Origin: AC-51 sp963749895
GTDB lineage: Bacteria > Actinomycetota > UBA4738 > HRBIN12
NCBI GenBank assembly: GCA_963749895.1
Contig: CAVVOG010000003.1
Span: forward strand, 1,550,001-1,614,000
Direction: 5' to 3'
DNA length: 64,000 bases
The notes under the pieces were generated by a model. The model saw only the letters and a program-made list of their open reading frames with translations. It ran no database searches and was not told where the DNA came from. Both the position numbers and the translations under genes were made by a program. The stretch's first letter is position 1. Every line of letters starts with the position of its first letter. Below are positions 8,115-16,618 of the stretch, one piece after another.

Positions 8115-9995
8115 ATGTCCGCCCCCGTCACGACCTCCGCGGGCTCCGACGCGCCCGTCCCCGCCCGGGGGCTCACCCGCGCCCGCCTCCGCGGAGACCT
8201 GCTCCTGACGGGGGGCCTCGCGGTCGCCCTGTTCCTGCTGTTCCAGGTCCCGAACCTCGTGAACGCCGCCGCGTTCCCGGTCGGACCCGATGCACCCGTC
8301 TACCTGTGGTGGGCGCGCGTGGCCTCCTCGGAGGGGCTCTCGCTCGTCGGGAACCGCCCGGGGACCCCGGTCCTGATCCCGGCGCTCGCCGGCACGCTCG
8401 GACTGGGGGTCGTGGGCGGACTGGGCGGACTCCAGTACGCGATGGGCCCGGCGATCGGACTGGCCGGCGCTGCGCTCGTCCGCGGACGCGGAGGGATCGG
8501 CCGACCCGCGTGGGCCGTGGCCGGGATGTTCGCAGGGGTCTGGGCGACGCACCTCGGCGACGGGTACGTGGCGAACCTCGTGTTCGTCGCCGCCTTCCTC
8601 GCTGCGGCGACGATGCTCGCGCGACGCACCCGACGGAGCGCGGTCGCGGCCGCGGTGCTGCTGGGCGGTGGCGGTCTCGCGCATCCGCAGTTCCTCGTGG
8701 CGGGGATCGCGATCTTGGGCGTGTCGGCGCTGTGGGCCGCCTGGCGCGACCGGGCCTGGTCGTGGTCGAGCGACGCGGGTCGCACGCTCGCGTCGGTGCT
8801 CGGCGGGGTCGCGATCGTCGGGGGCGGGGTCGCGGCAGCGACGATCGGTCCCTCGAGGTTGGGGGGCGACACGTCGAAAGACGCGTTCCTGCGACGCACC
8901 GGCCAGTGGGACACGCTGCGCCGGACCTACCTGCACCGGTTCGCGTCGAACTGGCGTCGCTACGCACCGTTCATGACGACGCCCCTCGTCGTGTTCGGCG
9001 GGCTCCAGGGCCGCGGGTTCGCCCGCCGCGTCCTCGTGTCGTGGATCGCGCTGTCCGCCGTGGCGCTCCCCGTGGGCATCGCCACGACCTGGTACCCGCC
9101 CGACCGGGTCCTCACGTTCGCGTTCTGCATCCCGCTGCTGGCGGCGCTGGGGTTCGTCTGGCTCGGGCGGCGGCTCGGACGGTGGTGGCTCGCGTGGCCG
9201 ATCGGCGCCGTGGTGTGGGCCCTGATGGTCCTGGCGCCGTTCCGTACCTGGGCCGAGACGTCGGCCTACGTCTCACCCCGCGAGATGCGGCACGCGGTCA
9301 CCGCCGGCAGGATCGCGGCGGCGACCACCCCGCCGGGCACGCCGCTCGTGTTCGTCGTGAACGAACCGCGGACGCCGTCGCTGTTCCTGAGCTCCCACGC
9401 GCTCAACGTCGCCCGGGCGGCGGTCCCGCCCGATCGCGCCGAGGACGTGGCCGTGTTCGCGGGGTCGGTCGGGGACCTGCTCGACGGACACCCGACGATC
9501 CGAGGCGACGAGCTGTTCGACCTGGCCTCCGCCACCTCGTTCGGCGACCTCGTCGACACCGACCGCATGGTCGTGTTCGTGCTGCCGGAGTTCGACACCG
9601 ACCCGACCGACCGCGATGATCCGCGGCTCACGGCATGGACCGACGACGTCCGCACGACGGTGCCCGATCCGCGCCCGCTCCGACCCGCCGAGGATGAGCC
9701 GCTCGCCGAGTCGCGACCTTCGTTCGTGGTGGCGACGCTCGGTGTCGCGCTCCTGCTGGTGGCCGTGGGCGGCGGCTGGGCTCGGTGGGCCACGGGCGAC
9801 CTCGTCTCGGCCCTGCTCACCGCGCCGGCGTTCGGGGTCGCGACCCTCACGATCTCGGCGTTGGTGCTGGAACGGGTCGGCGTCGCGATCGGCTCACGTG
9901 CCGGCGGCATCGCCGCCGCCGTCCTGGCCGGCGGCGGCGGGTACGCGCTCACGGTGGTGCGGGAGCGGCAGCGGCGCCAGCAGCGCGCTCGGTGA
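8115..9995 (+). CDS. Large polytopic membrane protein of unknown function
   Basis: A 626-residue protein with roughly twelve hydrophobic segments and a large non-membrane portion between about 400 and 540 (containing PLVFVVNEPRTPSLFLSS and a run of Asp-rich loops). The general look, with an Arg-rich N terminus, is that of actinobacterial GT-C-like or envelope polysaccharide membrane proteins, but I see no diagnostic Asp-Asp/Glu motif after the first helix, so no activity is assigned. The ATG at 8115 follows TAGCGT by 11 nt; the much longer upstream reading frame is antisense to tldD. Its last 102 nt overlap the convergent mannosyltransferase. Confidence 0.7.
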   Translation: MSAPVTTSAGSDAPVPARGLTRARLRGDLLLTGGLAVALFLLFQVPNLVNAAAFPVGPDAPVYLWWARVASSEGLSLVGNRPGTPVLIPALAGTLGLGVVGGLGGLQYAMGPAIGLAGAALVRGRGGIGRPAWAVAGMFAGVWATHLGDGYVANLVFVAAFLAAATMLARRTRRSAVAAAVLLGGGGLAHPQFLVAGIAILGVSALWAAWRDRAWSWSSDAGRTLASVLGGVAIVGGGVAAATIGPSRLGGDTSKDAFLRRTGQWDTLRRTYLHRFASNWRRYAPFMTTPLVVFGGLQGRGFARRVLVSWIALSAVALPVGIATTWYPPDRVLTFAFCIPLLAALGFVWLGRRLGRWWLAWPIGAVVWALMVLAPFRTWAETSAYVSPREMRHAVTAGRIAAATTPPGTPLVFVVNEPRTPSLFLSSHALNVARAAVPPDRAEDVAVFAGSVGDLLDGHPTIRGDELFDLASATSFGDLVDTDRMVVFVLPEFDTDPTDRDDPRLTAWTDDVRTTVPDPRPLRPAEDEPLAESRPSFVVATLGVALLLVAVGGGWARWATGDLVSALLTAPAFGVATLTISALVLERVGVAIGSRAGGIAAAVLAGGGGYALTVVRERQRRQQRAR

Positions 9996-11492
9996 GGCCT
10001 CGTCCTCGAACGAGAACCCGACCGAGATCCGGTTCCGCAGGTCGTGCACCATCACGAGCGTCATGACCAGCAGGATCGGCGTGATCACGACGTGGCCGAC
10101 GAACAGGTTGACGTCGAACGCGCCCGGGAACCGCAGCGGCTCGGCCGACCAGAGCGTGACGGCCAGCAGCGCCCCCGAGGCGATCGCGACCCCACGCGGC
10201 AGCCGCGGAACGAGCCAGACGAACGGGAGCGCCCACACCGCGTACCACGGGAGCAGGACGGGTCCGAGGAGCGCGAGCAGCAAGAGGGACCAGCCCCAGG
10301 TCGCGCCCAACTCCGCCGGTGACATCTCCGGAGCCCGCCGCGCCACCTCACGGACCAGCCCACCGAGCGCCACGAAGAACAGCGCCGCGAACGCGATCCG
10401 CGCCACCCATCCCAGGGTGCCGAACGACAGGAAATCCAGCAGCCGGGACAGGGTGGCCGACGGCGCCAGCCACCCCTCGTGGCCGGACAGCTCGAGCATC
10501 CCGAGGGTCGGGTCGTCCCACTGCAGGTACGGGAATGCGAAGGCAAGCCCGAGCGCCGCGGCGAGCCCGACGTGGGTGAAGGCGGTTCGCGCGCGCTCAC
10601 CTCGCGGTCGTCGCGCGATCGCCCAGACCAACAGCAGGAGCAGCGGGAGCGCCGCGGGCGCCTTCACCAGCGCGCCGAGCGACAGGGCGGCGACCGCCGC
10701 CAGGTCGTGTCCGCGCAGGACGAAGCCGAGCCCCACGACGACCGCGAGGATCATGAGCAGGTCGTTGTGGCCGCTGGCCGCCGAGTGGAACAGGACGACG
10801 GGGTTCGCGCCGACGATCGCGAGCGCGAACGCCGTCCTCGCCGGCCATGCCCGGTGGACGATCGACGCGAGCACCAGGCACAGCGTCAGGCTGGCGGCCA
10901 CCGCGAGCAGCGTGTACGCCTCGACGTGGTCGACGGGCTTCGGCAGGAACCCCGACAGCTCGGCCGACAGGCGTGTCCAGGCCGGCCCGTAGACCGCGGG
11001 CGTGTCCACCCACCTCGGGCCGACGAAGTTCCACAGGAGGTCACCGGAGTGGTCCAAGGGCGTCTCGACGTAGGGGTTCCCGCCGTAGATCCCGGCGATC
11101 CGCCCGTAGAAGGCGTACGAGTAGACGTCGCGCGAGTACAGCAGGGGGACGAACAGCACGGCGACGTGCCCGATCAGCACCACCGACCCGACGGCCACGA
11201 CCCCCACGCGGCCCTTGAACGCCTCACGCGCGAGCCACAGGGTCGCCGCCACCGTCAGGACGACGACGACCGTCGACAGCGCGAGCCATCCGTTGCCCTC
11301 CCATCGGTGGAGCCCCAGTTCGACCGCCAGATCCTTCAGCGGTCCTTGGGGTCGACCGTTCGGCGTGAGCACCGGCTGGTACGGCGAACCCGGTGTCGCC
11401 CCGATGAGCGCCATCGCGAGCAACCCGAGCGTGGAGGACACGACCGCGCCCACGGCGGCCGTGACGGCACGGGGTGATCGGCGGGGTTCCAC
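9894..11492 (-). CDS. MptB-like GT-C membrane mannosyltransferase
   Basis: Polytopic GT-C glycosyltransferase (532 residues) of the polyprenol-phosphomannose-dependent alpha-1,6-mannosyltransferase type, expected to extend mannan or lipoglycan on the outer face of the membrane. The loop after helix 3 reads LLYSRDVYSYAFYGR and then YGGNPYVETP, the family hallmark; NPVVLFHSAASGHNDLLM follows. GTG start, 9 nt after a TACGGT box. The C-terminal tail past about residue 498 overlaps the convergent gene by 102 nt and is low complexity. A paralogue lies at 16619-18250. Confidence 0.82.
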   Translation of the reverse strand: MEPRRSPRAVTAAVGAVVSSTLGLLAMALIGATPGSPYQPVLTPNGRPQGPLKDLAVELGLHRWEGNGWLALSTVVVVLTVAATLWLAREAFKGRVGVVAVGSVVLIGHVAVLFVPLLYSRDVYSYAFYGRIAGIYGGNPYVETPLDHSGDLLWNFVGPRWVDTPAVYGPAWTRLSAELSGFLPKPVDHVEAYTLLAVAASLTLCLVLASIVHRAWPARTAFALAIVGANPVVLFHSAASGHNDLLMILAVVVGLGFVLRGHDLAAVAALSLGALVKAPAALPLLLLLVWAIARRPRGERARTAFTHVGLAAALGLAFAFPYLQWDDPTLGMLELSGHEGWLAPSATLSRLLDFLSFGTLGWVARIAFAALFFVALGGLVREVARRAPEMSPAELGATWGWSLLLLALLGPVLLPWYAVWALPFVWLVPRLPRGVAIASGALLAVTLWSAEPLRFPGAFDVNLFVGHVVITPILLVMTLVMVHDLRNRISVGFSFEDEASPSALLAPLPLPHHRERVPAAAGQDGGGDAAGT

Positions 11493-11522
11493 GGGAGCGG
11501 CACCGTACCAGCGACGACCGCG

Positions 11523-12764
11523 TCACCGAGCGTCGGCGGTGGGGGCAGGAGCGCGGGTCCTTCGGGGGCGCTCGAACCGCCCGAAGACCTTCACCAGCAG
11601 CAGGAGGTACGCGGCCGGCACGAGGATCCAGACGGGACGCTCGATCCACCATCGCAGCGAGCTATCGCGCTCATGACCGAGCCCGAGCCACCACACGGTG
11701 AGGATCGCGAACAGGAAGGCGGTCATGTGCCACAGGAACAGCGTCATGATCACGCTGTTCAAGACGATCGTGGTCTTCCACGGCCCCGGGCGGTCGAGCC
11801 ACGCGCGCAGATGCGGCCTCAGCAGCATGACGGCGCCCATCGACCAGACCCCGCCGAGCATGAAGCACACCGTCGGCGGGTAGGCGTTCGACACCTGCTC
11901 GACGTCGGTACCCAGCAGGCTCTTCGGGTAGTAGCCGATCCCCGGGAACCACTCGAACCGCACGTCCCCCGCCAGGCGCCACAGGTAGGGGGTCGTCAAG
12001 AGCACGAGACCGCCGAGCCCGGCGACGACCATCCCCCAGAACACGCGTCGGGGGAGCCGGTCGAGCACACCATCCGCCAGGAAGAACCCGAGCTGATGCG
12101 GCATCAGCAGGACGAAGGCCACGTTGAACCATCGGACCCACCCGATCTGCCCGAGGAAGCCGATCGCGTCCGCGGCGAAGGTGCCTGCGACCATCACCGC
12201 CGGCACACCCCACCCGAACCTGCGGTGCAGCGAGATCAGCCACGGGGCGAGCGCGACGACGACGAGGTACACGGCGAGGAACCACAGGGGCCCGAACGGG
12301 AGCGTCGCCCCCGGCGGGAGGAAGGCGCGCAGCAGCGTCGTCTCGCCCCAGATCCGCGGGCCGGTGGGAGCCCCGACGTCGGCGAGGTGCAGCACCACCA
12401 TCACCGCTCCCCAGACCGCGAAGAACACGACCGAGGGACGGAGCAGTCGGTCCACGCGTCCTCGGATCCACCGCCCGGTCGGCTCGCCGCGACGCTTCGC
12501 CGCCTCGTACGCCGTCAGGTTCGAGAACCCCCCGACGAAGAAGAAGATGGGCATGACCTGGAACACCCAGGTGCCCAGCCACAGTCCCGGGGTCACGCCG
12601 ACCGCGTTGTGGGTCCGCACGATCCCCTCCTCCCACCAGATCGTGCCGACGAACCAGTGGCCGAACACGACCGCGACGATGCTCGCGGCCCGCAGGAAGT
12701 CGATGACCCGGTCACGCGAGGCCGGGGTCGCCGCGACCATCCGATCCAGCTCGGACGTGCCCAT
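11523..12764 (-). CDS. Acyltransferase family 3 (OafA-like) membrane protein
   Basis: A 413-residue integral-membrane O-acyltransferase that would acylate a sugar or other envelope acceptor. The N terminus DRVIDFLRAASIVAVVFGHW matches the R-x(10)-H start of the acyltransferase-3 domain (here R-A-A-S-I-V-A-V-V-F-G-H), then come about ten transmembrane helices with PIFFFVGGFSN and PFGPLWFLAVYL. The C-terminal end is Arg/Pro rich. It is directly downstream of nothing on its strand and precedes the MptB-like gene, so it may act on the same glycan. The start is the ATG at 12764, internal to a longer antisense frame. Confidence 0.85.
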   Translation of the reverse strand: MGTSELDRMVAATPASRDRVIDFLRAASIVAVVFGHWFVGTIWWEEGIVRTHNAVGVTPGLWLGTWVFQVMPIFFFVGGFSNLTAYEAAKRRGEPTGRWIRGRVDRLLRPSVVFFAVWGAVMVVLHLADVGAPTGPRIWGETTLLRAFLPPGATLPFGPLWFLAVYLVVVALAPWLISLHRRFGWGVPAVMVAGTFAADAIGFLGQIGWVRWFNVAFVLLMPHQLGFFLADGVLDRLPRRVFWGMVVAGLGGLVLLTTPYLWRLAGDVRFEWFPGIGYYPKSLLGTDVEQVSNAYPPTVCFMLGGVWSMGAVMLLRPHLRAWLDRPGPWKTTIVLNSVIMTLFLWHMTAFLFAILTVWWLGLGHERDSSLRWWIERPVWILVPAAYLLLLVKVFGRFERPRRTRAPAPTADAR

Positions 12765-12854
12765 CGGCCTCACCCCACCACGGCGACCGGAGCGGGTCAA
12801 CCGGCCGGTGGGCCCCCCACGGACGGTCCATGGCGTCCGTGCCAGGATGGGGGC

Positions 12855-13583
12855 GTGTCGAGACGTGCGCTGAAGCTCGGGTTCGGGATCGCGCTGCTGA
12901 TCGTGGGGCTGTTCACGACGATCGCCGGTGTGGCGCTCACGGCCCTCGTCGGGGCCGACGGTCGCTTCGAGCTGCCCGAGACGACCGCACGGTCGCGTGG
13001 CTACGCGCTCGTGTTCGACGCGATCTACGTTCGAGGGAACCTCGCGACGAGCGGCTCGCTGTCGGCGACGCTCGGGATCGAGGTCCGTGGGCGCGAGGGA
13101 CAGGAGATCTTCGTCGGTATCGGACCGCCGGACGAGGTGCGTGACTACCTCGGCGAGGCCGCATACGACCGCGTCGTGCGGATCGATTGGCCCGGTGGCG
13201 CGGGCACCCAGGCGATCGACGGCGCCGGTGAGCCCGGTGGCGCGCCGGGCGACCAGGACTGGTGGGAGGCGTCCGACCGAGGTGAGACCGCGTCGCTCGA
13301 CTGGACCGTGCGCGACGGCGACTGGGTGGTCGTGGTGATGAACGCCGACGCCTCGCGTGACGTCGACATCGCCGGCTCGGTGGCGGTCGACCTCCCGATC
13401 CTCGGCCCGATCTCGATCGGCGCGCTCCTGACCGGTCTCGCGATCCTCGTCGCCGGGGTGCTCCTCACGATCAGCGGCGCGAAGACGGCACCGCCCGAGC
13501 GCCCGGCCGCGCCCGTGAACGCAGGACCGGCGACGCCGGGTACGGCCCTGCCGGAAGCCCCCCCGCCGCGCCCCGACGGCTAG
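12855..13583 (+). CDS. Hypothetical membrane-anchored protein
   Basis: A 242-residue protein with an N-terminal membrane helix (LGFGIALLIVGLFTTIAGVALTALVG), an extracytoplasmic beta-rich middle, a second helix near residue 190 (IGALLTGLAILVAGVLLTI) and a Pro/Ala-rich cytoplasmic tail. The middle holds EIFVGIGPPDEVRDYLGEAAYDRV and DWTVRDGDWVVVVMNADASRDVDI. This architecture is common in actinobacterial proteins of unknown role that may sense or modulate envelope state. The GTG start is chosen because the longer upstream frame is antisense to the acyltransferase gene. Confidence 0.7.
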   Translation: MSRRALKLGFGIALLIVGLFTTIAGVALTALVGADGRFELPETTARSRGYALVFDAIYVRGNLATSGSLSATLGIEVRGREGQEIFVGIGPPDEVRDYLGEAAYDRVVRIDWPGGAGTQAIDGAGEPGGAPGDQDWWEASDRGETASLDWTVRDGDWVVVVMNADASRDVDIAGSVAVDLPILGPISIGALLTGLAILVAGVLLTISGAKTAPPERPAAPVNAGPATPGTALPEAPPPRPDG

Positions 13584-13588
13584 CCCGC

Positions 13589-14545
13589 TCAGGTTGCGGG
13601 CTCGGCCGCCTGATCCACCTGCTCGACGGCGCCCCGTCGTGCCGCCGCCACGATCACGGCGCCGGTCGACGCGATCACCACCGCACCCCCGATCGCCACG
13701 AGCGGTGGGATCGCCTCGTCGAGCACCGCCCATGCCAGCAGCGCGGAGATCACCGGGGTGCACTGGGTGATCAGCGCGGAGCGCCACGACTCGACCAGGC
13801 GGTGGGACCAGATCACGAGCGTGTGACCGATGAACCCCGGGAAGATCGCCACGGCCCACACCGCGGCCCAGTCCCTCGGGTCCGGCCACGACGGCGCCCC
13901 TTCGAGCAGCAGCGTCAGCGGCGTGATCACGATCGCCCCAGCGATCATCACGCTCGCGAAGTACTCGATCGCAGGCACCGTCTGGCGGGCGTGACGCGAG
14001 AAGAACCAGTAGGACGACCAGGTCACGACGCCCGCCAACGCCAGGAGATCGCCCGCGAGGCTGAACGTCGGCGACCCCGACGATCCGATCGCGACGATCA
14101 CCACACCCAGGAACGACGCGGCGACCAGCAGCGCGTTGCGCCACCCGACGCGTTCGTGGAGGAGCCACGCCGAGACGACGACGATCGCCACCGGGGACAA
14201 GGCCCCGATCAGGGCGACGTCGGCGATGCTGGTGAGCTTCACCGACGAGAAGTGCAGCGCGATGTCGACCGCGAAGAAGACGCCGCCCAGCGCGGACGCG
14301 CGGAACATCACCCACGTGAGACGGCGTCGCATCACCAGGAGCGCAACCAGGGAGACGAGCACCCCGGTCCACAGCCGGAACATCGCGAACGACAGGCCCG
14401 ACAGCGAGCTCCACTTCGCCAGGACCGTGCCACTGGCCCACAGGACCGTCGCGACCGACACCGCGAGGACGCCCAGCCGCTGCCGCGGCGCGGGGGGCGC
14501 GACCGCGGCGTCGGCCGGGGCCGCCCGGGTCGCCGTCTCCGCCAT
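13589..14545 (-). CDS. EamA/DMT-superfamily transporter
   Basis: A 318-residue transporter with ten membrane helices arranged as two EamA repeats. The first repeat starts LAVSVATVLWASGTVLAKW, the second near LAGDLLALAGVVTWSSYWFFSR. Such proteins export amino acids, nucleotides or other metabolites, and the substrate is not evident. ATG at 14545; the stop lies 6 nt from the stop of the convergent hypothetical gene. No operon partner on its strand. Confidence 0.85.
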   Translation of the reverse strand: MAETATRAAPADAAVAPPAPRQRLGVLAVSVATVLWASGTVLAKWSSLSGLSFAMFRLWTGVLVSLVALLVMRRRLTWVMFRASALGGVFFAVDIALHFSSVKLTSIADVALIGALSPVAIVVVSAWLLHERVGWRNALLVAASFLGVVIVAIGSSGSPTFSLAGDLLALAGVVTWSSYWFFSRHARQTVPAIEYFASVMIAGAIVITPLTLLLEGAPSWPDPRDWAAVWAVAIFPGFIGHTLVIWSHRLVESWRSALITQCTPVISALLAWAVLDEAIPPLVAIGGAVVIASTGAVIVAAARRGAVEQVDQAAEPAT

Positions 14546-14587
14546 GAGCCCATCATCCCAGCCGACCAGGGCGGCCCACCGCGCTGC

Positions 14588-14593
14588 TAGGCT
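14588..14593 (+). promoter_or_regulatory. -10 box (TAGGCT) for the 100-residue membrane protein
   Basis: Ends 6 nt before the ATG at 14600, with no room for a ribosome-binding site. Confidence 0.45.
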
Positions 14594-14599
14594 CGCCGC

Positions 14600-14902
14600 A
14601 TGAACGACCGGCGGGGCGCGGCGATCGGCGTGGCGATCCTCATCGTCGCGTTCCTGAGCATCCTCGGTGCCCTCCTGGTCGTGCTGGGGTGGGTCGGCAT
14701 GTCGGTCTACGCGGCCGTGAAGGCGATCGGCTCGGCCCCGGACTCGGCGAACCCCACGGTCGTCGTGCTCCTGTTCGTCGGGCTGATCACGGTGTTCACC
14801 GTCCTGCTGGCCGCCGCGATCGCGCTCGTCGGCCGAGCGATGACGCCGAAGAAGCGGAAGCAGCGCGAGGCGGAGCAGCTCGCGCTCGAGCTGCCCGCCT
14901 GA
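14600..14902 (+). CDS. Small two-helix membrane protein
   Basis: A 100-residue protein with two transmembrane segments (AAIGVAILIVAFLSILGALLVVLGWVGM and NPTVVVLLFVGLITVFTVLLAAAIALV) and a basic tail, RAMTPKKRKQREAEQ, on what should be the cytoplasmic side. No family recognised. It starts 6 nt after a TAGGCT box and ends 10 nt from the convergent ABC-F gene. Confidence 0.65.
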   Translation: MNDRRGAAIGVAILIVAFLSILGALLVVLGWVGMSVYAAVKAIGSAPDSANPTVVVLLFVGLITVFTVLLAAAIALVGRAMTPKKRKQREAEQLALELPA

Positions 14903-14912
14903 GGCCCGCCGC

Positions 14913-16517
14913 TCAGCGGACCGACAGGTCGTACGGCGAGGCCAACAGCTCCCGCACCCCGCCGTCCTCGTCGAACGACAGGAACCGGTCCATGAAGCGC
15001 ATGAACCACCGGTCGTGCGTGACGGCGACGATCGTGCCCTCGTAGCCGACCAGCGCGAGCTCGAGCGCATCGGCGGAGGCAACGTCGAGGTTGTCCGTCG
15101 GCTCGTCGAGCAGCAGCATCGTCGGCGAGTCGATCTCCATCAGCAGGATCTGCAACCGCGCCTGCTGACCGCCCGACAGCAACTCGAAGGGGTTCTGGGC
15201 GATGTGGTCCAGCTCGTAGCGTCGAAGCGTCGACATCGCCTTGGTCCGGTCGAGGCCCTTCTTCAGCAGCACATCGAGGATCGGCAGACTTCCGATGTCG
15301 GGTCGCTCGTGCAGCTGCGCGAACAGCGCTGGGTCCACCCGGGCGCCGAGCATCCACTCACCTTCGTGCGCGACGTCCTCGCCCGCCAGCAGGCGCAGGA
15401 CGTGCGACTTGCCGGTCCCGTTCGGCCCGATCACCCCGACCCGCTCGCCGAAGCGCACCTCGGCGTCGAAGGGGCCGACGATCCCGGGGATCGCGAGCCC
15501 GCGGGCACGGAAGGCGACCTTGCCGGTGCGACCCCCGTCGATCCGCATCCGGACGTCGTGGACCGCCGGCTTCTCCGGTGGCGTCTCACGCGCCTCGAAC
15601 CGCGCCAGCCGCGTCTCGGCCGCGCGCGCCCGCGACGCCATGCCGTCGTTGTAGGCGGCGCGTCGCTTCATGTCCTTCATGTACGCCTCGAGCTGCGCAT
15701 GCTTCTCCTCGTACCGGCGGTGCCGCTCGTCGAGCCGATCCAAGCGCGCGTCGCGTGCCTCCGCGTAGGTCGAGAACGGGCCGTGATGGGTCCACGCGGC
15801 ACGACCCTCCAGCGTCACGATCCGGGTCGCCGCGCGCTCGAGCACGGTGCGATCGTGGGATACGAACAGCATCGTCCGCGGGTCGGCGACGATCGTGGCT
15901 TCGAGCCACTCCTTCCCCGCGATGTCGAGCGTGTTGTCGGGCTCGTCCAGGAGGATCACGTCGAACGGCGAGCGGAACACGATCTCCAGGGCGAGCCGCT
16001 TCCGCTCGCCACCCGAGAGCGTCTCGATCGGGCGGTCGGCGCTCTCGGGGTACCCGCCGCCGAACGCCTCGTGCGCGCAACGCTCCCACAGGACCTCCGC
16101 GCGGTACCCGCCCGCCTGCTCCCATCGCGCGAGCGCATCCGCGTACGCGAGCTGGGCACGTTCGTCCGGATCGGCGGCCAACCGTTCCTCGGCGCGGCGC
16201 ACCCGCTCGGCGGCCTCGCGGACCGCCGGCTCGCTGTACGCGAGCAGGAAGTCCCGGACCGTCGTCGGCCGTTCGCTCGAGCCGATGAACTGGCGCATGA
16301 GGCCGATCCTGCCGTCGACGCGGATCGATCCCCCCTTCGGGGAGTCCTCACCGACCAGCAGGCGGAGCAGGGTCGACTTCCCGATCCCGTTGGCTCCGAC
16401 GAGGGCCGCGTGCTCGCCGTCGGGGACGCGGAACGACACCCCCTCGAAGAGCGTCCATCCCCCCGGGAGCGCGTACGCGACGTCCGCGAGCTCCAGATAC
16501 CCCACGCCGGTGGGCAC
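14913..16517 (-). CDS. ABC-F family ATPase
   Basis: Soluble protein with two ABC domains and no membrane part, the class that binds the ribosomal E site (translation quality control or antibiotic resistance). Both halves are complete: GANGIGKSTLLRLL and GPNGTGKSHVLRLL (Walker A), LSGGERKRL and LSGGQQARL (signatures), ILLDEPDNTLD and LLLDEPTDNLD (Walker B), with a charged linker between (RYEEKHAQLEAYMKDMKRRAAYNDGMASRARA). The GTG at 16517 gives 534 residues beginning at YLELADVAYALPGG; the frame stays open to 16613 but that would be an unusual extension into the divergent promoter. Confidence 0.9.
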   Translation of the reverse strand: MPTGVGYLELADVAYALPGGWTLFEGVSFRVPDGEHAALVGANGIGKSTLLRLLVGEDSPKGGSIRVDGRIGLMRQFIGSSERPTTVRDFLLAYSEPAVREAAERVRRAEERLAADPDERAQLAYADALARWEQAGGYRAEVLWERCAHEAFGGGYPESADRPIETLSGGERKRLALEIVFRSPFDVILLDEPDNTLDIAGKEWLEATIVADPRTMLFVSHDRTVLERAATRIVTLEGRAAWTHHGPFSTYAEARDARLDRLDERHRRYEEKHAQLEAYMKDMKRRAAYNDGMASRARAAETRLARFEARETPPEKPAVHDVRMRIDGGRTGKVAFRARGLAIPGIVGPFDAEVRFGERVGVIGPNGTGKSHVLRLLAGEDVAHEGEWMLGARVDPALFAQLHERPDIGSLPILDVLLKKGLDRTKAMSTLRRYELDHIAQNPFELLSGGQQARLQILLMEIDSPTMLLLDEPTDNLDVASADALELALVGYEGTIVAVTHDRWFMRFMDRFLSFDEDGGVRELLASPYDLSVR

Positions 16518-16532
16518 GCTACCAGCGGTAGC
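16518..16532. repeat. Inverted repeat GCTACC-AGC-GGTAGC next to the ABC-F start
   Basis: Perfect six-base arms with a three-base spacer, abutting the GTG start of the ABC-F gene. ABC-F resistance genes are often attenuated or regulated, so this may be functional; only the sequence is observed. Confidence 0.4.
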
Positions 16533-16618
16533 AGTTGTGGAGTTCCCGTGACGGCCCGCGATGCAGCGGTCCCCGCCCGCTTCCCTCGGGCGAACACGCT
16601 GCGATACATTCATCCTCG

